Source: Cobetia amphilecti
Lineage (GTDB): Bacteria; Pseudomonadota; Gammaproteobacteria; Pseudomonadales; Halomonadaceae
Assembly: GCF_020217465.1 (NCBI RefSeq)
Contig: NZ_CP084115.1
Coordinates: forward strand, 3,162,001 to 3,226,000
Direction: 5' to 3'
Length of the DNA stretch: 64,000 nt
Shown here: positions 57,492-64,000 of the stretch, in pieces
How positions within the stretch are numbered: the first letter of the stretch is position 1
Layout: each line of letters starts with the position of its first letter
Made by a program: the position numbers and the translations under genes
Notes under the pieces: generated by a model
Seen by the model: only the letters and a program-made list of their open reading frames with translations
Databases searched by the model: none
What the model was told of the DNA's origin: nothing

Positions 57492-57901
57492 CGAGAGTGT
57501 CCTTGTGCTGTTCTTCTTGGGTAGTGAAAAAATGCCCCCAGCGGTGCTGATACAGAAAAGACCGCTAGCGAAGCAGGGTGAGGTCAGTCCTTCAGCGTTC
57601 CAGATTCGCGCGAGCGGCGCAACGCGACCTGCGGAGAATATTACCCTGCATCAGAAGAACCTGTGGTTTCAGTTATGGGGGCTCTTGTGGTGGCTCTTGT
57701 GGTGACAGCTGTTGTTTCACGCGTGCTGCCGGTGATGCAGGAAAACGTGCGTGAACTCAAGACTGCCGGTATACGAAGACACCCGCCAGACAGCAAGACG
57801 CCGCGCCCGAGAGATTACGGAAGCGCGGCGTCACGGCAATGATGGAACGGCTCGCTCATCAGCCAATGCTCATAGAGCCGCCTGAGCGCCTCAGGGATGG
57901 C
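57492..57901. other. Intergenic region between ridA and the universal stress gene (410 bp)
   Basis: I see no gene. It contains a 12-bp direct duplication, ggctcttgtggt, near 57680. Confidence 0.5.
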
Positions 57902-58792
57902 TCAGCGCAGGATCAGCAGCGGCACCGTGGCGTTGCGAATCATCTCGGTGGTGGTGCTGCCGACCAGCAGCTGACGGATGCGCGAGTGGCCATAGGCGCC
58001 CATCACCAGCATGTCGATGGTGTGTTCCTTGGCATATTCGCGCAGGCAGGCTTCCACCTCTCCTGCTCTGAAGCTGGCCTGCACGCTGAAACCTGCCGCG
58101 GTGAGGGTGTCGCGCGCGGCGTCCAGCGGAGCCTGATGTTCCACCGACTCCGCGCCGACCATCACCAGATGCAGCTCCGCGCCTTGCAGCAGCGGGCTTG
58201 CCGCCAATACCTCGACGGCGCGCTTGATGGTGGTGCTGCAATCGAAGGCGATCAGCACCCGCGTCGGCTGATTGAACTCGCCCGGCACCACCAGCACCGG
58301 ACGATGCAGACTGCGAATCACGCGCTCCAGATTGCTGCCCAGGTGCTCGCTGGCCTGCTCCGCCCCTTCGCCGCGCTTGCCGATCACCAGCAGGCGAATC
58401 TCGTCTTCCAGCTCCGCGAGGGTCTCGACCAGCTCTCCATTGCGCTGGCGTGGACGCGGCTCCGCGATACCCGCCTGCACGGCGCGCTCGTAGGCGGCCT
58501 CCAGCATCAGGCGGCCCTGCTCCTGGGCGATACGCCCGCGTTGCTCATCCAGGGTGGCGAGCTCTTCCAGCAGATGCTCGCGCGCACCGAGCCCGATACT
58601 GCCGGAGAGATCACTGTTGGTCTCGCCCGCCCCTTCCTGGCGGTCGATCACATGCAGGAAGCTCAGCGGCGCCGAGAGACGTTGGCTTGCCCATACGGCG
58701 GCATCACACACGGAGACGGCAAAGGCGGAGCCGTCAATGCAGGCGGTGACCTTGTCATGGCCTGTCAGGGCACTGGCAGAGGATTGGCTCAT
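57902..58792 (-). CDS. Tandem-domain universal stress protein
   Basis: A 296-residue cytosolic protein with two UspA domains (about 8-150 and 160-296). The second has the ATP-binding-type glycine motif [17 protein letters not shown], and the first has a matching [18 protein letters not shown]. The start at 58792 follows AAGGAAG. It lies directly downstream of the sulfate transporter-like gene in the same direction, a common pairing in which the stress protein may control the transporter. Confidence 0.9.
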   Translation of the reverse strand: MSQSSASALTGHDKVTACIDGSAFAVSVCDAAVWASQRLSAPLSFLHVIDRQEGAGETNSDLSGSIGLGAREHLLEELATLDEQRGRIAQEQGRLMLEAAYERAVQAGIAEPRPRQRNGELVETLAELEDEIRLLVIGKRGEGAEQASEHLGSNLERVIRSLHRPVLVVPGEFNQPTRVLIAFDCSTTIKRAVEVLAASPLLQGAELHLVMVGAESVEHQAPLDAARDTLTAAGFSVQASFRAGEVEACLREYAKEHTIDMLVMGAYGHSRIRQLLVGSTTTEMIRNATVPLLILR

Positions 58793-58875
58793 GGCGTGCT
58801 TCCTTATGCTGACGATCAAGGTGGCGCTTCAGGCGCCTGTTTCGAGATTACCACTTTCCGACCCTACCAACGCAA

Positions 58876-58908
58876 ACGGCGGGCAGCCCGTGAAGGACTG
58901 CCCGCCGT
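58876..58908. terminator. Hairpin between SulP and the universal stress gene
   Basis: An 11-bp perfect stem (acggcgggcag) with an 11-base loop, with a short T-run on the minus strand. It may partly end the SulP transcript. Confidence 0.6.
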
Positions 58909-58968
58909 CTTTACGCATCAATCACGCTGCTGGCGCCGCCCTCGATCAGGCGGGTGGCGCCAACGGGA

Positions 58969-60456
58969 TCAATGCCCCATCAGTTTCTCGACCGCATCCG
59001 GCTTGTCATGCACCGCGAAGCGATCCACCAGCGTGGCGCTGGCTTCGTTGAGGCCACGCACCTCGACCTCGGTACCCTCGCGGCGGAACTTGACCACCAC
59101 GGTGTCCAGCGCGCCGATGGCGGTGATGTCCCAGAAGTGTGCACGGCTGACGTCGATGACGACACGCTCGACGGTCTCCTTGAGGTCAAAACCGGCCTGG
59201 AACTGCTCGCTGGAGGCGAAGAACACCTGACCGACCACGCGGTATTCGCGGGTACGACCATCGGCATTCATGTCGCTGCCGATATGCAGCACCTGACCGA
59301 TCTTGTTGGCGAAGAACAGCGCCGAGAGCAGCACGCCGACCAGTACGCCGATCGCCAGGTTGTGGGTCGCGACCACGACGGCCACGGTGCCCAGCATGAC
59401 GATGTTGGTGGACATCGGGTGGGTCTTGAGGTCACGGATCGACTGCCAGGAGAAGGTGCCGATGGAGACCATGATCATCACCGCGACCAGTGCGGCCATC
59501 GGAATCTGCGAGACCCACGGGCCGAGGAACACGACCAGGATCAGCAGCACGACACCCGCCACCATGGTGGAGAGACGCGTACGACCGCCGGACTTCACGT
59601 TGATCATCGTCTGGCCGATCATCGCGCAACCCGCCATGCCGCCAAGGAAGCCGGTGACGACGTTGGCCGCGCCCTGGCCCTTGCACTCACGGTTCTTGTC
59701 GGACGGCGTATCGGTCAGATCATCGACCAGGGTGGCCGTCATCAGGGATTCCAGCAGGCCCACGACCGCCAGCGGCAGCGAGTACGGCAGGATGATCCAC
59801 AGGGTTTCCAGATTGAAGGGGATGTCCGGAATCAGGAACACCGGCAGGCTGTCCGGCAGCTCGCCCATGTCGCCGACGGTGCGGATATCCAGACCGACGA
59901 CCATCGCGAAGATGGTGAGCACGATGATGCAGACCAGCGGCGACGGCAGCAGCTTGCCGACCTTCGGCACCAGCGGCAGCAGGTAGATGATGCCGAGACC
60001 GGCCGCCGTCATGGCGTAGACGTGCCAGGTGACGTTGGTCAGCTCCGGCAGCTGGGCCATGAAGATCAGGATCGCCAGCGCATTCACGAAGCCGGTGACC
60101 ACCGAGCGCGACACGAAGCGCATCAGCGAGCCGAGCTTGAAGTAGCCGAAGATGATCTGGATCACGCCGGTCAGCACGGTGGCGGCCAGCAGGTATTCCA
60201 GGCCGTGGTCCTTGACCAGGTCGACCATCAGCAGTGCCATGGCACCGGTGGCGGCGGAGATCATGCCCGGACGGCCACCGGCGATGGCGGTCACCACGGC
60301 GATGGAGAAGGAGGCATACAGGCCGACCTTGGGGTCGACACCGGCAATGATGGAAAAGGCGATGGCTTCGGGGATCAGGGCCAACGCCACCACCAGGCCG
60401 GACAGGATGTCGGGCCGGAGGTTGGAGAGCCACTGCTGTTTGAGGCTGCTTGTCAT
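58969..60456 (-). CDS. SulP-family inorganic anion transporter with STAS domain
   Basis: A 495-residue membrane transporter. The SLC26/SulP hallmark is in [20 protein letters not shown] followed by VGLYASF. About ten to fourteen helices follow, and then a C-terminal STAS domain (about 400-490) with [20 protein letters not shown], in which Ser of the usual DxSxxxxxD motif is kept. It may carry sulfate, bicarbonate or another anion; the sequence does not decide. The universal stress gene follows. Confidence 0.93.
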   Translation of the reverse strand: MTSSLKQQWLSNLRPDILSGLVVALALIPEAIAFSIIAGVDPKVGLYASFSIAVVTAIAGGRPGMISAATGAMALLMVDLVKDHGLEYLLAATVLTGVIQIIFGYFKLGSLMRFVSRSVVTGFVNALAILIFMAQLPELTNVTWHVYAMTAAGLGIIYLLPLVPKVGKLLPSPLVCIIVLTIFAMVVGLDIRTVGDMGELPDSLPVFLIPDIPFNLETLWIILPYSLPLAVVGLLESLMTATLVDDLTDTPSDKNRECKGQGAANVVTGFLGGMAGCAMIGQTMINVKSGGRTRLSTMVAGVVLLILVVFLGPWVSQIPMAALVAVMIMVSIGTFSWQSIRDLKTHPMSTNIVMLGTVAVVVATHNLAIGVLVGVLLSALFFANKIGQVLHIGSDMNADGRTREYRVVGQVFFASSEQFQAGFDLKETVERVVIDVSRAHFWDITAIGALDTVVVKFRREGTEVEVRGLNEASATLVDRFAVHDKPDAVEKLMGH

Positions 60457-60720
60457 CGAGTCGTCCGCAACAGGTTGGGGAAGGTGGTGTGCGTGCTGGA
60501 TCCTGGCGCTGTCGAGTCAGTCTGGCGTCCGGTTGTTGCAATCTTCATCACTGCCGTCAGGGGCAGTGCCGCTCGCGCCTGGCTCGCGTCGTGAAGTCGC
60601 CGTCGTTTCCGATCGCCCTGTGGCTTTCTTCGCGCCATGAGCTATTCGCTCCGGTCGCCGTGAGGCGTCCAGAGGGCTGTCATTTGACAGTGAATAAACT
60701 CGGGGATGGGCGGGATTGTA

Positions 60721-61770
60721 TCAGTTGCCGCCCGCAGACGCATCCGCAGAAGGCGTGCGCGTGGCCTGCAGGTGACGCAGGCGGCGGTCGATCAGGCTCT
60801 TGATCAGCATCGCGCCCAGCACCATGGCGCCGCCCACCCAGCCGCGCACGGTCAGCGACTCGTCCAGCACCCACCACACCCACAGGATGCCGAACACGCT
60901 TTCCAGCAGCATCAGCAGCGCCACCTCGGCGGACGGCAGATACAGCGGACCACGCTGGATCAGCGTGAAGCCCAGCGGCGATAGCACCAGACACAGCAGC
61001 ACCAGCCAGCCGGCGCGCCGGGCGAAATCATCGCTGTGCGAGGGCCATAGCTGGGTGAGCACGCTCTCGAGGCCCTCTGCTGCACCCTCCCCAGCACCAG
61101 AGACCGCCAACCACGTGCAGGCCAGCAGGCCGCACAGCGCGGTCAGCAGTCCCGACAGTGTCAGCATCGGGCTCATGTCGAGGCCCGGGCGCGTACGGCA
61201 CAGCGTGAAGTTGCCCGCCAGTGACAGGCTGCAGCCCAGCGCGAGCAGATTGCCGGTCAGTGAGCCGTTGCCCGCCTCGTCCATCACCAGCAGCGTGATG
61301 CCCGCCAGCGAGACCAGAATCGCGCCCCATACATGGCGCGGCTGACGCTCGCCCAGCCATAGCCGCGACATCAGCGCCGCGAACAGCGGACTGGCAGCGA
61401 GGATGATCAGCACATTGCCGGCGCGGGTGTATTGATTGGCGAGCACGAAGCCCAGCGTGGAGCCGGTGAACAGCAGCGCGACCCACAGCCCCGTACGCCC
61501 GCAGCCACGCATGCGCGCCAGCGCACTGGCGAAGCGCTGGCCTGGCCCGCCGCGCTGGGTGAGCAGCAGAATCAGCGCAAAGCCGATGGCCGTCAGCAGG
61601 CCGCGCCAGAACACCAGCGGGCCATCGGCGACATCGGCGAGGCGCAGCAACAGCGCATCCGGCGAGATCAGCAACACGCCCAGCGCCGTCAGCGCGACGC
61701 CGCGCGCCTGCAGGGCTCTGGCATCCGGGCCGTGATCGCGGGAAAGATGGGAGTCAGTCGACGGCTGCAT
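60721..61770 (-). CDS. EamA/DMT-family transporter
   Basis: A 349-residue inner-membrane protein with ten helices arranged as two EamA repeats (first about 27-160, second about 170-315). The LGERQPRHVWGAILVSLAGI and LTVRGWVGGAMVLGAMLI segments are typical repeat ends. The substrate is unknown; the family includes metabolite exporters. It starts seven bases after the HAD gene stop, so the two are cotranscribed. Confidence 0.9.
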   Translation of the reverse strand: MQPSTDSHLSRDHGPDARALQARGVALTALGVLLISPDALLLRLADVADGPLVFWRGLLTAIGFALILLLTQRGGPGQRFASALARMRGCGRTGLWVALLFTGSTLGFVLANQYTRAGNVLIILAASPLFAALMSRLWLGERQPRHVWGAILVSLAGITLLVMDEAGNGSLTGNLLALGCSLSLAGNFTLCRTRPGLDMSPMLTLSGLLTALCGLLACTWLAVSGAGEGAAEGLESVLTQLWPSHSDDFARRAGWLVLLCLVLSPLGFTLIQRGPLYLPSAEVALLMLLESVFGILWVWWVLDESLTVRGWVGGAMVLGAMLIKSLIDRRLRHLQATRTPSADASAGGN

Positions 61771-61776
61771 GCACGC

Positions 61777-62649
61777 TCAGTCCGATTCGATGGACAGGTG
61801 CGACTGGCGCCAGTCGACCACCGGCCAGCCACGCGCTTCGGCGAACTGGCGCAGCGGCGCATCCGGCTGGGTGGCGTGGGGATGATCGACCCGCTCGAGC
61901 AGCGGCAGGTCGTTGTGGGAATCGGAGTAGCCCCACAGTGCCTGCGGCGCACGCTTGAGCTGGCTGGCGTCTTCCAGCCAGGCATCCAGCGCCGCCAGCT
62001 TGCCTTCGCGGAAGGTGACGATGCCGGTGGTCTCGCCGGTGAAGCGGCCCTCTTCATCGAAGGCAGGATGGGTGGCCAGCGCGCCATCGGCGGTCAGACG
62101 ACTGGCGATGGGGCCGACCAGATGATGCATGGAGGCGGAGATGATCAGGGTGCGATGGCCCGCCTCGCCGTGTTCGGCCAGCCGTGCGATGCCGCCTTCC
62201 AGCAGACGCGGCATTACCATTTCTTCCACGAAATCATCGACTTCACGACGCACCTCATCGCGATGCCGTCCGATGAGCGGGCTGAGCAGATGGCCGGTAT
62301 GCTCGTGGATATCTAGGGTGCCGGCGTGATACTCGCTCTGGTGGCGCTCGCCGATGGCCATGAAGGCATCGACATCCTCGATCCAGCCACAGGCGGCCAT
62401 CCAGCGCATCCACATGCCGGTGCAGTCGCCATCGAGCAGGGTATCGTCGAGATCGAACACCGCCAGCGGGGAATCCAGCTGGCAGAAATGGCGCAGATAC
62501 CCCTCACCCGGCGGCGATAGCGGTGGCAGCAGCGTCACGGCATCGCAGTCGGCACAGAGATCCGCCAGCGGTGAGCGGCGGACCTCTACCCCGGGGGCAG
62601 CATTGAGGGCGCGCGGCGCAGCAGAGGGTGAGGGCATGGTTCGAGTCAC
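61777..62649 (-). CDS. HAD-superfamily subfamily IB hydrolase (second)
   Basis: A 290-residue phosphatase. Motif I is AVFDLDDTLLDGDCTGMW (about 63-80), motif II is LIISASMHHLVGPIA, and motif IV is GYSDSHNDLPLLERV. It resembles the gene at 2588 in domain order but has an N-terminal extension of about 60 residues without a known match, so the true start may be later (no good Met is seen). The substrate is unknown. Confidence 0.83.
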   Translation of the reverse strand: MTRTMPSPSAAPRALNAAPGVEVRRSPLADLCADCDAVTLLPPLSPPGEGYLRHFCQLDSPLAVFDLDDTLLDGDCTGMWMRWMAACGWIEDVDAFMAIGERHQSEYHAGTLDIHEHTGHLLSPLIGRHRDEVRREVDDFVEEMVMPRLLEGGIARLAEHGEAGHRTLIISASMHHLVGPIASRLTADGALATHPAFDEEGRFTGETTGIVTFREGKLAALDAWLEDASQLKRAPQALWGYSDSHNDLPLLERVDHPHATQPDAPLRQFAEARGWPVVDWRQSHLSIESD

Positions 62650-62771
62650 GACAGGCTCCGAGTGGACGAGGGAGTCAACGGCTTCCTGCCGTTACTGCGT
62701 GACCCTCGCATGCGGCGCCGCGCTGGGCAAGTCCGTCGCGCCTTCATGACCCGCAGTCGCTGCGCGCGGCG

Positions 62772-63800
62772 CTAGCGCTGGGCGAGTCGAGCGAGCGCCA
62801 GACTGGCAATCGCGGTGTCCTGCACGCCGGTGCCGGTAAGGTCTGCCACCGTGATGAGGGTATCAGTGGCGGTTTCAGCCTGTTCACCGCTGTTCTGGTC
62901 ACCGCTGTTCTGGTCACCGTCACGCAGACGACGCCCATCGGCCAGCAGCTTGCCCAGCTCGTACACCTCGCATGCCTTGGCCTGGTCTTCATCCAGCCCC
63001 TTGAGCTCCCCATTGATTTCCGACTGGGCGCGGCTGTCACACACGAAGTAGTCGCAATCGGTCAGCACGTCGGCTTCCAGCTCGCGCTTCTCGGGGCTGT
63101 CGGAGCCCATCGCGGTGACATGCACGCCTTCCGGCAGCATCGAGTATTCCAGCAGCGGCGTGTGAGACGGCGTGGCGGTGATGATGATATCGGCGTTCTG
63201 ACACACCGCATGCAGGCTGTCATGGCTGCGCACGGTGAGTCCCAGGCGCTGCTCGGTGTCGCGCGCGAAGCGCTCGCCGCGCTCCTTGTCGCGTGCCCAG
63301 ACATCGACACTCTCGATATCGCGCACCAGTCGCAGCGCTTCCAGCTGCAGGCTCGCCTGCTCACCGGCGCCGATCAGTGCGACGCGCTTGCTGTCGGGGC
63401 GTGACAGGGCCTCTGCCGCCACGGCACCGGCCAGCGCGGTGCGAATGGCGGTGAGATAGCCACCGTCATCCAGCAGGGCCTTGGCCAGCCCCGTCTCGGC
63501 GGAGAACACCACCATCAGGCCATTGAGGCTTGGCAAGCCGCGGGCGGGATTGTTGAAGAAGCCGGGGCTGATCTTGATCGCGAAGTGCTTGAGCCCCTGA
63601 ATGTGGGCGGTCTTGACGTCCACCTCGCCGTTGGCCTCCTCGATGGCCATCGACAGGATCGGCGGCTGCACCACCTTGCCTTGGCCCAGCGCGATGAAGG
63701 CATCGCGAATGGTGCCCAGTGCCGTGGCGTCCAGCCCCACGACCTGCTCGATCTGTTCACGGGAATACGTCTGCATGCTTTCTTGAGTCGGTTCCGTCAT
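62772..63800 (-). CDS. eutC: Ornithine cyclodeaminase/mu-crystallin-family protein, probably ectoine utilisation EutC
   Basis: A 342-residue NAD(P)-binding protein. It has ILSMAIEEANGEVDVKTAHI and FAIKISPGFFNNP, the Rossmann motif VALIGAGEQASLQLEAL, DDGGYLTAIRTALAGAVAAE, and GSDSPEKRELEADVL. This fits the ornithine cyclodeaminase superfamily. The gene before it ends like a PLP-dependent threonine dehydratase, which is the eutB-eutC arrangement of ectoine degradation in halomonads. A 15-bp repeat near the 3' end encodes GDQNSGDQNS. The start at 63800 follows GGAGGAGGG. Confidence 0.72.
   Translation of the reverse strand: MTEPTQESMQTYSREQIEQVVGLDATALGTIRDAFIALGQGKVVQPPILSMAIEEANGEVDVKTAHIQGLKHFAIKISPGFFNNPARGLPSLNGLMVVFSAETGLAKALLDDGGYLTAIRTALAGAVAAEALSRPDSKRVALIGAGEQASLQLEALRLVRDIESVDVWARDKERGERFARDTEQRLGLTVRSHDSLHAVCQNADIIITATPSHTPLLEYSMLPEGVHVTAMGSDSPEKRELEADVLTDCDYFVCDSRAQSEINGELKGLDEDQAKACEVYELGKLLADGRRLRDGDQNSGDQNSGEQAETATDTLITVADLTGTGVQDTAIASLALARLAQR
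62887..62916. repeat. 15-bp tandem repeat inside eutC
   Basis: ccgctgttctggtca twice, with a diverged third unit upstream. In frame; it adds a GDQNS repeat. Confidence 0.93.
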
Positions 63801-63858
63801 GCGCCCTCCTCCTGATGTGCCATCATCTGTCTCACGCTGTGAGCCATGGGCGAAAAAA

Positions 63859-64000
63859 TCACTGCTGAGCGTCCGCCAGCAGCGCTCTGGCCTGATCGAA
63901 GGTCTCCAGACTGACGCCATTGCCGCTGATGATCAGCGCGACACGCTGGCCGCGGATCGACTCGGCCAGCGCCGGGTCGGTCTCGCCCAGTCGCGAGGCC
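63859..64000 (-). CDS. eutB: C-terminal end of a PLP-dependent dehydratase, probably EutB (partial)
   Basis: Only the last 46 residues are in the window (ASRLGETDPALAESIRGQRV, then ALIISGNGVSLETF and ALLADAQQ). The SGNGVSLE segment resembles the end of threonine dehydratase-like PLP enzymes, and the next gene is EutC-like. The assignment to EutB rests mainly on that context. The stop at 63859 is 58 bp before the eutC start. Confidence 0.55.
   Translation of the reverse strand, partial: ASRLGETDPALAESIRGQRVALIISGNGVSLETFDQARALLADAQQ

Overview
This window looks like chromosome from a GC-rich gammaproteobacterium of the Halomonadaceae, probably Cobetia or a close Halomonas relative. The evidence is high-GC coding with GC3-rich codons, the block gyrA-serC-pheA-tyrA/aroA-cmk-rpsA, rppH-ptsP, fxsA-groESL, a TrkH-type potassium transporter, a SulP/universal-stress pair and the end of an apparent eutB-eutC (ectoine/hydroxyectoine use) operon. 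The genus is an inference; no rRNA gene is present to confirm it.

Layout. 1-12.2 kb is housekeeping: ptsP (cut by the window edge), rppH, a HAD-IB phosphatase, an Mqo-like FAD enzyme, rsd/algQ, dsbB, gshA, tex, an exported msrB and a fabG/phaB-like SDR. 12.8-17.1 kb holds fxsA, groES, groEL and trmJ. 18-28.1 kb is the minus-strand aromatic/serine/replication block, with a TyrA-AroA fusion and stop/start overlaps. 28.4-34.3 kb holds a thioesterase, a YHYH lipoprotein, rdgC, an acyltransferase and a TrkH-type transporter.

34.8-54.9 kb is a near-complete aryl polyene (APE) pigment cluster, all on the plus strand and mostly with overlapping stops and starts. It has a chain-length factor, two ketosynthases, a ketoreductase, a hotdog dehydratase and a ligase-dehydratase fusion, two ACPs, an ammonia lyase for the aryl starter, a thioesterase, a glycosyltransferase, two acyltransferases, a LolA-like carrier, an MMPL exporter, a DUF3261-type lipoprotein and a flavin enzyme carrying the WxWxIP motif typical of flavin-dependent halogenases. 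The cluster ends in a phosphopantetheinyl transferase that is cut off after its last Mg-binding Glu, exactly where composition becomes AT-rich.

54.86-57.07 kb is an AT-rich island with two minus-strand genes: a membrane protein carrying a GT51 peptidoglycan-glycosyltransferase domain and a NYN/LabA-type nuclease with a possible C-terminal LOTUS domain. This pair is the best candidate for an undescribed system. 57.1-64 kb returns to core-like genes: ridA, a tandem universal stress protein, SulP, an EamA transporter, a second HAD-IB phosphatase, eutC and the end of eutB.

Across the window, short tandem duplications (12-51 bp) recur. Those inside genes are multiples of three; several between genes are not. 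No tRNA, rRNA, CRISPR array, transposase or integrase was recognised.
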